A program made the translations under genes and the position numbers. Shown here in pieces: positions 1-12,119 of a stretch of DNA of 64,000 nt. The DNA is from Datnioides undecimradiatus (Eukaryota; Chordata; Actinopteri; Lobotiformes; Datnioididae). The notes under the pieces were generated by a model that did not search any database, had not been told where the DNA came from, and saw nothing but the letters and a program-made list of their open reading frames with translations. Where the stretch lies: NCBI GenBank assembly GCA_008933995.1, contig WARS01000012.1, forward strand, positions 6,138,001-6,202,000, in the 5' to 3' direction. Each line of letters opens with the position of its first letter. The first letter of the stretch is position 1.

Positions 1-27
1 TGTGCAGCCGGGGAGCGCTGAGGCCAT
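1..27 (-). CDS. Possible start of a gene running off the left edge
   Basis: Reading the minus strand, an ATG at 27-25 sits in a near-perfect Kozak context (CCACCATGG) and opens MASALPGCT before the window ends. The flanking 200 bp are CpG-rich, as expected for a promoter and 5' UTR. Nine residues are too few to name a family. The plus strand also has an open frame here (2-208), but it shows no recognisable domain. This is a tentative call. Confidence 0.3.
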
Positions 28-602
28 GGTGGTGGGTCTCGGCCCGTCAGAGCTCACAAAGGCACGGCGGGACGACAGCGGCATCGGTGGCTTCAGCAGC
101 CGAAGAATCCGCGTTACCAGACAGCCATTCCTGGTTTGCGGCGACAAACCGGGCCTGAAATGTTTGACAGTTACAGTACTGTATGTTCACTGGTCCCTAG
201 CTCCCTGATTAGGGTCAAGTTTCACACTCAAATAACGTTTCCGGTTTTATTTCCAAAATAAATTATTCACTGGTGAATGCTTGTGAAAGATTAAGTTTTG
301 AGCGGTAAGACGTCGCCATGCATCTATTGTATCATTTGAGTGTAGTATAATGTTTTCACTTAACTTGGAGAAATAATCTTGTGCTAGTCTGCGAATATGT
401 TACGTTTAATTTTGTAAAGTGACACATTGGGGGCTTTTATTTTGAAGGCAAAACAGTTGATGCCGTTTGTTTTACTTCTTGTTTTAAAATACGTCACAGT
501 CACATGATCCATTGATCTCTTGATTTTCTACGGCGCCTATGGAAATACAGATTTTAGGGTAGAAACAATAACAACAATAACAATAATAAAAAACAAAACA
601 GT

Positions 603-645
<43 letters not shown>

Positions 646-1468
646 GGCATACTGATGTCGGTGTATGTAATGCCACAACAATAATATTTGAATATGCAAG
701 TGTTCTCTTTGTCTAACTCATTCATCACTTGTCACTTTCCCCAACCTGTCAAAATCAGTGTTTTGCAAAAGTAAACAAAGTAACCTTTTAGGTAAATGAA
801 ATGGTGACCACCAGAAGATGTTAAATAAACGTACAGCAACATACATTTTTCCCTTTGAATATCTGAAGCAACAGAATGCTGCTGTAACACCTGGTGAATG
901 ACACACAAAATTTATTATAAACCTTTTAATTTCTGGGTATATTTTATATTAATTTATTTGTGTATGTAAAAAGTAACCTACTCCAATACTGATGTAATGT
1001 GACATATGATAAAGACAACAGACAGGAATATATCATATACTTATTTCAACCCATCTTTTTGCAGTACAGAGAGTAAAGTTACAACTGAAGTATTCTAAAT
1101 AGAAAAAAATCCTTTACGCACTTTTGAAGCTACATTCAAATCCATTACTTAGGGTGTATAATAAGTTTAAATACCAGGTATCCATCAGAGCAGAAATAGA
1201 TAATAGAGGGACAGTTTTCCTTCTGAAACCCTCTTTTACTTTAAAAAGTGTCCAACCTATTTTATATGCATTTGCCTATGTGCATCTTTATAGCATTAGA
1301 CTGATGTACTGTATGTGGCTAAAAAAACAAAAACAAAAACGTGGTGACATATGCAGTGTTACAACATCTCACAATCTGTACAGCTCTAAATGGCTAGGAA
1401 ATATATCAATAATAAATACTAAATAGACAAAACAGAGGTTGTTTCAGTTCATTTCACCTTAAAGCATT
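28..1468. other. Spacer with CpG-rich left end and a GATA microsatellite
   Basis: No coding gene is supported here. The first 200 bp are GC-rich and may be promoter or 5' UTR of the minus-strand gene at the edge. The rest is AT-rich and contains a GATA tract near 603-645. Open frames in this stretch are short and low in complexity. Confidence 0.5.
603..645. repeat. (GATA)n microsatellite
   Basis: About ten or eleven uninterrupted GATA units. It also creates the Ile/Tyr/Leu/Ser-rich open frames seen on the minus strand, which are not genes. Confidence 0.95.
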
Positions 1469-2291
1469 TTATCCACTCCAGTTTTCCAAGATGTTTAAAT
1501 ACAGGATGAGTGAAACTGTAGTTCCTACTGTAGTGATGTGCATCACTGGAATAACCACAAAACAACGAACTGTATTTTCATCCAAGCTCAGGTACTGGGA
1601 CACCAATAAAGTAATTATTGGAGGGAGATAGGAAACTGAGGTAATGATCATGTTGTTGATGATGATCTGCAGAGCCCTCTTCTTTTGGGGGTGGATTTTT
1701 CTTCCTCCAGGGCAAGATTTCTTCAGGGTCCAAAGGATGGAAAAAATCACAAAATCCAATGACAGGGAGAACCAAAACAAAAAACAAGATAGGGGTGGGG
1801 TCCATTAAAATTTTATCACGTGCAGAAGAAAAATAACTTCCATAAACAATAGTCACAATCCAGACACCAACAGCCATCAGGACTCTTGGAGTCAAACTGT
1901 TTCTTGCCCGATATGTAACTGGATGAACCACAGCCAAGTAACAGTCCAGGCAGATACAGGCAATAAAGAGGGGCCTTCCACACAAATTAAAAGAATAGAT
2001 GAAGGTAATCATTGCATCATACACCAAGTTTTGGACATGAACATGGTTGTATAACTCTGGTTGAAGACAGAACAGATAAATTCCATCCATGATAGTGAGA
2101 TTTATCATGAAGACATCATTGGGGGTGAATGGGGTTGCTTTTCTTCCTTTCTGAACCATGGCCAGAAGTACAGCAACAGCTCCAGGAAACCCAAAAGCAA
2201 AGGAAATAAGAGAGATACATGTCCAGATGATAAAGCTATCTTCACACTGCAAAGAATACACTGTTACATTAGAGTTGTCAGTTAGGTTCAC
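1469..2291 (-). pseudogene. Divergent class A GPCR-like gene with a frame break in TM5
   Basis: The frame opens at 2291 with an N-glycosylation-rich N-terminus (NLT, NVT) and reads as a rhodopsin-like receptor: TM1, a TM2 with NDVFMINL, a TM3 ending LDCYLAVVHPVTY, and TM4. Within TM5 the reading must shift by one base to continue. The second frame (ending at 1469) supplies the rest of TM5, TM6 (YLPPII) and TM7. The break coincides with short A/T homopolymers around 1741-1754 (one extra base), so an assembly error is possible. Key family residues are also missing: the DRY arginine is Cys, no TM7 NPxxY is present, and the second extracellular loop lacks the usual cysteine. The receptor subfamily is not recognised. 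It is either a decaying receptor or a real non-canonical one hit by a sequencing indel. Confidence 0.6.
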
Positions 2292-4300
2292 TCTTTTGTA
2301 ATTTAATTAAAGACAATGACCCACAGCAACTGAAATATACTATGTCAACCTCTTGCTGTAAGTTAAACTGTATGGGCTGCTGCATTTGAGAAAGTTCTCT
2401 CAATTTGAATAATGTAGGAGTGGCAAAGGAAGCTGAACTTGACTGGCCCGCGGCCATCACCTGTCACATCTGTCAAAGTGCATCAGTTTCCATCCTTATT
2501 TGAATGAGTTTTACAGTAAAATCTGGAAGATCATTACACGACACATCATGCTTCAACATGTTTTTAGTGTTGTAAGCAGAAACCACAACTGATGTGTACT
2601 GTATGTTTTCAGCCATGATGGTGGACCCAAAGCAGAAGCACAGAGTCTAAATGAGGAACACACCAGTAACAAAAACACATCAAAAGCAACATAATTTAAA
2701 GTAGATTTTTAAAAATGTTCTGTCTATTTTCTATACATTTTGAGTTTGTCTGAGGAGTGAGGGGACAGTGATTAGTAACAACATGTTATCACTGAAAGTG
2801 ATAATATAAAAATGAAATTGTCCCTTGAAATTACAATGCAAAATGCTCTGATGGAGCATTTATAATGTTTAGCATTGTTACTATGTTAGTTTAGTGTGTT
2901 GACATGCTCTCATTAGCGAATTAGCAATAAACACAAATTGCAGGCAGGAATTTTATCACCAGCCAAAGTATTAAGCTGTAATGTACATGTAATGTACAGT
3001 TTATTTTTAAATTTTCATGATAAAATTATGAATTTTGATCACTTTCATTTATTCATATTAATATATTTTAAAATGTCTTTGTTTTCATTTGCATTTATTG
3101 GTCATTTCAGAGTTCATACAATGCATAGTTGGTGTCACACCTGCTTAGTGAAACCACTGTGTATTGTCTCTCGTCTCTTTGTTAAGCACTGGAACAACTA
3201 CAGCTTCTGACACTGCCTCAGAATCCCAAACAAACTTAATTTTTACTATTATGTAACTTAATCTGAAGAATGTTAACAGCAGTGCTGAGGTTCATACATT
3301 TGTGCAGCTTATGTAAGACACACATTACATGACACCACATGAAATAACCATAATCTTGCACTCACACATTAATCATTGTTAATTTTTGAGTAAGTTTCTG
3401 TAATTTCATAGTGTCCCAGGATCTATATAGTAATGTTCCAGGTATGTTTTATTCTTGTGTTGTACTGTGTTTCTTTATTTTGTCTGTATGTGCTGCACCT
3501 TTAGAGTCACTGGTTGATGCTGCCACAAGATTTTCAGTTTTAAAAATATTTTACCATAGGTTTTTGGTGGGTTCTTTTGAAATCTTGATTATGGCTCACC
3601 AGATGCATAATATTGTCATTGTGCAGTCAGTGCTCTACAGGGCTGTCGGTCAACCAGCAGTGCTTTCACCCACACGCCCCAACTTAAACCAACAGACGCC
3701 GTGTCATACGAAAGATAGTGGATTTTATTTGTACTTCTTTATTTGTTACAGACACAGTCACAACAACAGGGGAGAAACAGCAGTGAGAGGGAGGGAGAAG
3801 AGTCAAAAACAAAGATGTTTTACTTTTGTCGATTCCATCCCCACCTCCCACTCACCGTCTTTCACCATCTCTTAGAGAAATGTTTTCCTGTTTTCCCTGC
3901 AGCTTTTCCTTTCATTCCTGAGTTTAAGAGAACAGAGACAGATTTAAAAGCGAGGGGTAGGCAAACTATTATAGTACAGTACACCCTCTCTTTTACTGTG
4001 CACTCCTTCCTAATACAAACAAAGGCACGAATCCATTAAACACCCTGTGTCAGGTTGAGACTAACAGACCAATTGGGTCAGACTGCTTACTTGTTTCAAG
4101 CCAGCGACTGTGCCTGCACCATAGCACCCAAGAGACATTTTTTGACTGGCTGCTGTATACACTGGACTGCATATGCATACACGCTGTGCGCATGTAGGTA
4201 TGATGCATGCACTGTTGGCCTCAACACAGCAGGACAGACTAAGTGATGGGAGGGAAAGGAGCAGGGACAAGAGGCAGGGACAGAGATAGAGAGAGGGTTT
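2292..4300. other. Intergenic spacer
   Basis: No gene is supported. The longest plus-strand frames (3411-3875, 3743-4039) lack recognisable domains and start in AT-rich sequence. A dispersed teleost repeat fragment lies near 2850-2945. Confidence 0.5.
2850..2945. repeat. Fragment of the common fish 'gttagcatgctaa' dispersed repeat
   Basis: The words gttagtttagtgtgttgaca, then gctctcattagcgaattagc, then aataaacacaaa resemble a short non-coding repeat found all over percomorph genomes. A related piece lies near 49.3 kb. The assignment is from memory of the pattern and the family name is not known to me. Confidence 0.45.
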
Positions 4301-4319
4301 CAGTGCCACAAGATTATTT

Positions 4320-4325
4320 TTTATT
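4320..4325 (-). terminator. mylpf: mylpf poly(A) signal
   Basis: AATAAA on the minus strand, about 245 bp beyond the mylpf stop codon. This implies a short 3' UTR ending near 4300. Confidence 0.7.
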
Positions 4326-4570
4326 GAAAATAATCCCATGTTCCCCTGTTGCTACTCACACACAAACACCCCCACAGCCTTCAGTCCTCTCACTGAGTAT
4401 CTCGATAAAGGAGACAAGTCTTTTCAAAGTGAGCTGGCAAGCGGAAAGAGCGGGCCGGGGTGCGAAAGTGTGCAAGGAATCCATGGCGTTGGAGAAGGGG
4501 GAGAGTGAGTAGATGGTGCGGCAAGTATGGGTTTCTGAACGGAGGTAGAGATCTTGAGAGCGGGGGGAAT

Positions 4571-7040
4571 TTACTCCTCCTTGTCCTCTCCGTGTGTGAT
4601 GACATAGCAGATGTTCTTGTAGTCCACATTGCCAGCCACATCAGGGGGGAAAGCAGCCCACAGGTTGGTCATCTGTAGTGGAGGGATTAAACAAATTGTT
4701 TTAAAACCCTGAACAACTCATGACAGAATGGAGAACATAAGTTATATGTGGACTGATTGCCTCACCTCCTCAGCGGTGAACCTGTCACACTGGGTGGTCA
4801 GGAGCTCCTCCAGGCTGGAGAGGGAAAAATGGAGAACAATAGTATTAGTTGCTTGAGTCCAGAGTGTGCCACTAAGTCCTCAAATTTTTGAGACAGATGG
4901 TAAAAGCCCTACAATTCCTTCTTGATGGAGCCAGTGCCCTCGGGGTCCAGGACCTTGAAAGCGCTCACGATAACGTCCTCGGGATCAGCACCTGAGAGTC
5001 AAAGTCAATTAGTCTCAATAATCAAAGAAGAAGAGGATAAATTTATGTCTTGTAGTGCTAAATAATCAATGACATAAGATGAAAAGCAATAAATAAAGCA
5101 GTCTTAAGCTGAATGAGTGTGTGTTTTGACGCACCCTTCAGCTTCTCGCCGAACATGGTCAGGAAGACAGTGAAGTTAATGGGGCCACTGGCCTCCTTCA
5201 CCATGGCCTCCAGCTCCTCATTCTTCACATTCAGTTGGCCCATGGTGGCCAGCACGTCCCTGAGGTCGTCCTTGCTGATGATGCCATCTCTGTTCTGGTC
5301 GATGATTGTGAAAGCCTGTGAAAGTCAAGATAGGAGAGGTCAGAAGGTGAATAAAATAAATTTGTGCTCCATTTGTTATGGGTTTCTATCTCAGGTGACA
5401 CTTATAAAGCCCTTAAACTATAAACACATGTGACAAATTAGAACAGTGAAAATTGAGAAGTCCTTGTCACAAGACTGCCTTAAGATAATTATTTGCAGAG
5501 ATAACGTCCCAACATCAAAGTGTAAATGCGGAGCTGTTCTCCACCTCTCTTTCCACATAGCTCGGCGTAGCACCCGGTGAAACCAAAGATGGCATTGCAA
5601 ACCTTTTGGGACTTGGCAGCTGGTCGGCCACTTGTCTTTCTAAGGTGTTAAAATGGTCTCGGAATGTCAGACAAGCCCCTTGCGACATTTAAGGAGAAGG
5701 TATTGATTTCAGCTGTCACCCTCCTGTCCAACCCATCCCTCCCCCCCTTTTTTCCTTGTGACTAAATCTCCTGACCCTGTCCCCAATGTTATTTCACCTT
5801 TTGGAGCCTCTAAAGTGTCAGCTGAGCTACTGTCGCCATTGTATTCTCTTTTTATACCTGTATACTGACCAATATCCCCAGAAAGAGTTATGTTCTGTTA
5901 TGTTGCTCATATATTTTGACAAAAAGGTATTTTATTCATCTTTCCCCTATCAATCTTTTCTTGTGCTTTCTACCTTGAGCGCTTCTTTCCAGCTTTGACT
6001 AATATCCCTGTGCACCAGCTGCTAGGAGGCATTCCTATGGGGTCAGAGAGTGAATGTTTTCAGTCCCTGAGGAGGATTACTGAGCTACCCCACAGGGAGA
6101 TGTAGCTGCTGTCATCGGAAAAGCTCAGATTTATTGTCCTGTCATGCTGATGAGGACATTTTTGTGTCATGCACCCCAACCAATCAGGTCTAAATCTTTT
6201 GAAAGCTTCCTCGCACTACCTCCAAGGTCAAATGAGATGTGATTTCATCAGTTTTATGAAGGCCACCGATTGTCACCCTTTTTCTCACATGGTCACAAGA
6301 GAAAACCACAATGTATACAGCTCTTAAAGATGTGATGGAGAAAACTTTACCTCCTTGTACTCCTGGATCTGGCTCTGCTCAAACATGGAGAACACATTGG
6401 AGGATCCACCCTCACCCTGCTGCTGCCTCCTCTTGGCCTTCTTGGGTGCCTGTGAAAGAGATAAAATGCATGGTAAACAAAAAATCACGTGAGGTCACAA
6501 AGAAAAGGACACAAAAAGGTCCTAAACTGCTCGTTTCAATAACTCCTAAATCTGTATAATGACTAGCTTAAATAAAGGAATACTACAAAGCCTGATTAGT
6601 TCATCAATTTGATGGCTTTTGCCACATTTCCAAACAAATCTCATATTTTCATCACAACGGTTTTGTGATGAAATTCCTTTTGTGGTAAAGAAATCTGCTA
6701 ATTTTGTTCCTTTTACCCAAATTAGAAGGTAAAGAACTGTATAATTGCTTTAGTTGCTACAATAATACGCAAGTGATCCCAAAACATTTTGTCCGTCAGT
6801 ATTTTATCTTGTTTAAGGTTTGAAATGTTAGCTCAAGCCAGTATGTAACAGTTAAGATTGAGTCCAAATCTGTATTTTGGGAGGCTCAGCTCAAGAGTCC
6901 CATACAATTTTGCTTGATGGGCTGCTGGTAATCCAGATAGCAAATGTTTCAGTGATGCTTTCATCTCATCAGCTTAGCATCAAGGAGACCCTAGGTCCCT
7001 AGAGACTGTTCTTCCAAGGAACGTGGCCACACTCACCATC
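4571..7040 (-). CDS. mylpf: Fast skeletal muscle myosin regulatory light chain 2
   Basis: Six coding exons: 7038-7040 (ATG only), 6351-6449, 5135-5315, 4913-4991, 4766-4814 and 4571-4672. All have GT-AG borders and join to 170 codons plus stop, the usual length. The product binds the neck of fast-muscle myosin heavy chain and tunes contraction. The N-terminus ([20 protein letters not shown]) carries the myosin light-chain kinase target at Ser17/Ser18. The first EF-hand loop ([12 protein letters not shown], about residues 40-51) keeps its Ca/Mg ligands. Later EF-hands (DPEGTGS and the C-terminal one) are degenerate, as in the family. The C-terminus ends HGEDKEE. The start codon is directly followed by a donor (ATG|gtgagt), as in other vertebrate MYLPF genes. 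Fish often have two copies (mylpfa, mylpfb); I cannot tell which one this is. Confidence 0.96.
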
Positions 7041-7130
7041 TCTCAAGTTTGTGGGGTTGTTGTTGGTCAAGAAGAGAAGCCTACGCCAAAGCCGATGTGA
7101 CTGACATGTAAGTGTTGGACCCTTGGGGCC

Positions 7131-7137
7131 TTATATA
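7131..7137 (-). promoter_or_regulatory. mylpf: mylpf TATA box
   Basis: TATATAA on the minus strand, about 90 bp upstream of the mylpf start codon. It predicts a transcription start near 7100-7107 and a short 5' leader within exon 1, fitting a strong muscle gene. Confidence 0.75.
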
Positions 7138-7259
7138 CTAGCCCACAGGGGGCTAACTTTAGCCACACCATCAGGTTTGGCAGGGAAACAGAGCTGAGGG
7201 AAAGTAAGAGAAAGAGGGAGGAGCGAGGAGGTGGCTGGGTGGATCGGTTTACCGATGCT

Positions 7260-7269
7260 CCAAAATAGG
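7260..7269. promoter_or_regulatory. mylpf: Consensus CArG box upstream of mylpf
   Basis: CCAAAATAGG matches the SRF consensus CC(A/T)6GG exactly and lies about 125 bp upstream of the TATA box. A MEF2-like word (CTATTTTTAT, 7446-7455, one mismatch) and E-box words (CATCTG near 7330, CAACTG near 7385) lie further upstream. The set fits a fast-muscle promoter. Binding is inferred. Confidence 0.55.
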
Positions 7270-7299
7270 CCCCAGGAGTCTTGGAATGAGGTGAATTCA

Positions 7300-9430
7300 A
7301 TGCCAATACACAGGCCTGACTTTGGTGTCATCTGTTATCCGTGGACTAATATGGCAAAACTGACAGAGAGGGAATACTGCAGGACAACTGAACAGCTCCT
7401 GTACTCTTCATCTTCTTCTTGAAATGCTAGGAGTCTTTGTTGTGGCTATTTTTATTTCCTTTATATCCACAGTTAGAGAACAAAAAACCTGTGGTTTGAT
7501 GACAGCCTGTTGCTGCCTTCACACTCACACATGTTGAATTAATGACAATTAACAGCCCTAAGCTGCACAAAGTGCCAACGCGTATCCGCAGTTGACATAT
7601 CCTGAAGTCATCACCTGTCTAGATGATAGGTTTGGTCTGTGGTTAATGCCCACTAGCAGATCGGTAGTAGCCAGCAGGGTTTATAAACAGTCATGAAACT
7701 TGAAAAGAGTTGGCTGATGGACATTGGTCTGGTTCCAGCTGACACACGACTACTACTACTAGGCCTCTAGAAAGAGTGTTCTTGCATCAATGAGAAATGT
7801 AAACAGCCCTTTGATACTTATGGGGTTTAGGATATAATTTGCGGAAATATTGTTTCTAAATTACAATAATATTGAAATGTACAGACCAGATTTTGCACAA
7901 AAACAAACCCTATAAAATGTATCACTTAGAGTCAAGTCAAACATCTACAGGCAGCCTGTTTCCTTTTATTTCCTGTTTTATGCACAAGTTTAAAGATAAA
8001 GTTCGAACATTGACAGCTCACAAAAATTATGTTTCATAGTACATGACAGACAAGCTCATTTACAAATAATCTCTCCTTGTAATCTGAGGACCTCTTAATA
8101 TCTGCCTCTGTGATGATAAATCGCATCTGTGATAGGAAGCTGCAAATGATGATGGGGCAAAATGAGCAGCTTTCCCACTACGGATGCACTAATTTGGGTT
8201 GCTCCTGCAGGTTCCCAGTATAGTTGCTTTAGAATAGGAGGACAGTGGCCCACCCACTAAACTCCATATATGAGCTCCATAGGCTGCCATCAATCACACC
8301 ACTGTACAGCCGAGGTATGTATTAGGGTCCAGCACCAGTGTGAATTGATACTGTCGTTGCTTGTTTGTAGACCTTCTGAATCACATGGCAAAATATGACC
8401 TAATTTCTCTTAAAAGGGACAAATCTGTGACTTTTTAAAATATTCTGGGCATTGACTTTATGTGATCCAAGATGTGGCCACTGATGATGGAAGGTCAGGG
8501 AGAATTATTTTCAGAGAAGCCAGTAAAAGTTTGATCCTGTGTGAGGAACGTCACAAGCAGCACAGCAGCCACTTCAAGTATGGGCTTGAAGGTGAAAAGA
8601 GAGGGAGAGAGAGAGAGACAGAGAGAGAAAGAGACCGAGCTCTGTCAAAGACCATTAAAAACAAGACAGCTGTAGAGACTGAAATAGCGCTGCCTTCCCC
8701 CTCCCCACCATTCTCTTTCTCAGCCATTTTGACTCTCTTCTAAAATTTGACAGACTTCGCCCTTCTTGGCCTGCTCTGCCCCCATACAACTGTTGGTGCC
8801 TTTTTAACTGCACACAGCCATTGGCCTGTTTTAAAGATCTGGTATACAAATTGGTTAATTCAGTGATCAATAATATTTGATTATTTAATCACAAAAACCT
8901 AAACCCCTGTGCTATTTTTGGTACTAAAGTCAAAGTCAAGCAAGAAATTCAGCATCAATTGTCCCATAATCCTGTTTATTTATTTTTTGGTCAGAAAAAT
9001 CCTGATTGAAATTCATACTTAATATTTTATTAAGGCACAGTTCCTGTACAGCTGTTTGAGTTTGGACAGCTTCTAGCAATTTCAAACATAAAAAAACAAA
9101 AGGTACCTTTACAGAAACTTAGATATCAAAACAGGGACAGTATCAAAAACTTTTGTGGGAGCAGAAGATTTCTTGATTGTGACTGGTTGGCAAGTGTAGA
9201 TTCATTACAGGAAAACATGTAGGTCTTCATATGCCAATTTCCTACAATTATTTAATTTTTATTTTTTTTAAATTGTATTTCTGAAATCACATAGCATAAA
9301 ACATGGCAGGTATTTTCCTTTAACAATATCATTCATCCTGGTAGACTGTGTGATAAAGGTCAATTGGAGAGATGCTGCATTTACAACTTCACATGTAATA
9401 AAGAGCAAAGAGTAATAGAGCAGGAGATCA
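7300..9430. other. Intergenic spacer between mylpf and the PHETA gene
   Basis: No gene is supported. The part nearest mylpf probably holds its upstream muscle enhancer elements. A purine-rich (GA)n-type tract lies near 8600-8636. Confidence 0.5.
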
Positions 9431-9437
9431 TAGATCA

Positions 9438-9443
9438 TTTATT
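9438..9443 (-). terminator. PHETA-family gene poly(A) signal
   Basis: AATAAA on the minus strand about 165 bp past the stop codon of the PH-domain gene. Confidence 0.55.
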
Positions 9444-9607
9444 GACACTATGGCATGTTAAGTAAAAAATTTACTGTATGCTCCCGAACAATCAAACATA
9501 TATACAAATATACCTTAACAATAATTATTACTATTTACATAATAGCTTTGAAGTGGAACAGCAGTTGTTTAAGTTAAAGTGATGACGCTGTGTTATTTTC
9601 ATGTTAA

Positions 9608-11627
9608 TTACCCAAAATCTATTAAGTTTTCTTCCTGAACAACTTCATCACCTCGTCCCCTCCTTGACCAATCAGCAATCAGCTCCTTCACCTCTCTGCC
9701 AAAGTCCTCATGCAGTTTACTGAATTCATCTTTGGTGCTTAAACAAACCCCGGACCATTCCCCTAACGGCGGAGCAGGAGTGTTGATGGGCACCACATTT
9801 GCGCTCCTCTTGGACCACAGTTTGGGTGATCTTTTACTTGCTGATTTGGATGAAACAGTTGGAGCTTGAAGCATTTGAGTGGCGTTCAAAGTAGGTCCTG
9901 CTCCAACACCTGGTGCCGGATAGGGAGAGAGCATTGAAGTTTGTGGACTCAAACAGGGTGCAGGATATCTTGCCTCTGCTGTGTTGAAGTTTGGCATGAC
10001 AAAAGCGTTGGCTGGTTCGTTGGAGAGCTCGCCTAATGCATCTGGGGAGGAGGAGAAATACATTAATAACCAAAATAATAAAGCTGCTTACATTACACTG
10101 CCAGGTTTTCATGGTTTCAGGGACACTTTGATAGGAGGAGCCAGGTGTCAAACAGCTGCCCCAGCTCTAGAGCAGCGAAAATATATTGACAGCTACCTGT
10201 CTTATTCCTGCTGTAAAAAAAAGGGCTTTGAACTTCCAGAAGTGTGCAAAATCATTTATAGTGTTCAACTCACTGATAAAACCTTAGCTTGGGACAATGT
10301 AAACATCAGCTCTTCCCGTGTGTGCTACATAAATCATTTCATCTAATTTCATGGGAATCAAACCAGGGGACTGACATTAAGAACAACTATGTAAGAACGA
10401 CCAGTCTTCTAACTGATTGCCTTGTTTTCTTATGTAGACATGTCACTATTGAATTGATTAACTCTTTGTTGTACGTTTAACTTAATTACATGTTAATCAC
10501 TGCATACCAGAGCAAACAGTATGACAGGAGATGCATACAGACCTGCATTTTATATAAATAGCACTGCAATAAAAGCAACTGTTTATCATGTTTGCCCTGT
10601 GCCAAGTAAACACCATTTACAACAAAACCACAAACTACTAGATGAGTTTACCTTTTTTTGATAAAACCTTAAACTTTGGCATTACAAACTTATTTTGTCC
10701 ACAATGCCCTCACATACTGATGGACAGATGTTATATTATATTATACTGCCTGCATACTATGTACCACCATGTACAAGGCATCAGTAAACAGTGATTCAAC
10801 GCTTCACACAGCTGCTCGCCAGAACAAAGGCAGGTCTCTCGAACCCACAGATGAAAAAAAACACACTCAGCCTTTCAGTCTCTGACCTCTGTACTTCTTC
10901 TCCAGGTCCATCACTAGGAGCGCCAGGTAGCTGTGATTGGCTGACAGCAAGGCTTTGATCCAGCTCTCCTGACTGGCCTGGTCCTCTGCTGCAAACTTGT
11001 ATGTTCGCAGTCCCGGCTCGCTCCACACCAGTGAGAATGCAAACTGCTCCTCAGACTCACACAGCTGGACAGTGCAGCCCTCCAGAACAATCACTCCTGT
11101 CAGGTCCCGGTCAGTGGGCCGATCCTTGTAGAAGAGGAGGTTCCCCTTTAGCACAAACCAGCGCTTCTGATAGGAAGTCTTTATCTCGCCCTGCGGGAAA
11201 TTTGTGCCATCTGTGGTTTACTGACACATTTAGAAATAGCTCATTTTGCTCAACTCTCTAGGTGTCATAAGCAGCCCTTGGGGAGGTCAAGTGTATTGTC
11301 TAAAATTACTGATGCAAGCACCAAAAGGAGAAGTAGCTCTTTCTAGTTTCTATGAGCTTTGAATTCAAAATATTACATCATTTTGAGTCCAGTGGTGGAA
11401 TTCAAGGCATTTAATCTACCTAATTTATATCCTTTATTTGCATTTTTTAGTTACAGGGCTATAATGTTTTAATCTATTCCATCTATTTCCCCCCCAAAAA
11501 TTGTATTATTTAAGTTGAACAACCTAATCCATCCATAGTGTCTCACCTTTTTGTACAGGTACCCCTCTTTGTCTACAGGTGAATTGCAAGATTCAAAATA
11601 GGTGACAATTTTTTCATGAAGCTTCAT
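9608..11627 (-). CDS. pheta1: Sesquipedalian (PHETA1/FAM109A-like) endocytic PH-domain protein
   Basis: Three coding exons, 11547-11627, 10887-11190 and 9608-10041, join to 272 residues. Residues from about 18 to 130 form a PH domain (DKEGYLYKKG, QKRWFVLKGNLLFY, VIVLEGCTVQL, then the C-terminal helix with SWIKAL). A Pro/Ser-rich middle follows. The F&H motif FSKLHEDFGREVKEL (about residues 235-249) is the helix that in this family binds the ASH-RhoGAP region of the phosphoinositide 5-phosphatases OCRL and INPP5B. The known role is endosome-to-Golgi and recycling traffic. The start MKLHEK matches the family start MKLNER, although an in-frame ATG lies across the upstream acceptor. A strong minus-strand donor (AAAG|GTGAG) at 12016 suggests a non-coding first exon, with ETS-type words (ACTTCCGGG at 11738-11746, ACTTCCTGG near 12075) nearby. 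PHETA1 fits better than PHETA2, but a fish-specific paralogue is possible. Confidence 0.88.
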
Positions 11628-12119
11628 TTCAACATCCCAGGCTGCTAGGGAGTGCACCTGCAACATTCAAAAAAACAGTTCAGTGCATTCGTGTGTTTGT
11701 GGAGGACTAAGCTCGTGCGCGTGGACCAAACAAGAGCACTTCCGGGTTGCTCCACATCCTGAATTTAAAACCTTCTAAACATTCAAATACCAAGTTATAT
11801 ATCGTTTATATTGTGTTGGAAACCTGCCAAACTGACCGCCATTAGCAACTCGCCAACTGCTGGCGGTGGCGTCTCACCGTCTTACATGTTCCCGTTTGAA
11901 CGATAAAAATAAAAGTACCGGGAATTTCAGCTTGTTATTTGAAAACATGACTACTTTAACTTGAGAAATCACGACAGATCGTTTTCTCACTTCCACATGG
12001 TTCGTGTGTACTCACCTTTCTGAAGTGTGTCAATGTGTTTCAGTTTCCTCCTGTGGGTGTGTGTGTGTCAATCACTTCCTGGTAGCCAAGGTGAGAGCCG
12101 CTCCACGTCAACAGCACAA

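Noticed and set aside
484-728. Ile/Tyr/Leu/Ser repeat proteins on the minus strand
   Set aside because: Translation of the GATA microsatellite.
3411-4039. Overlapping plus-strand open frames of 154 and 98 codons
   Set aside because: Low-complexity and AT-driven, with no domain, no supporting splice structure and no family resemblance.
11388-11480. Possible MITE end ('cagtggtggaatt') in the PHETA gene intron
   Set aside because: Only about 13 bp match the repeat and the rest diverges, so it is too weak to call.
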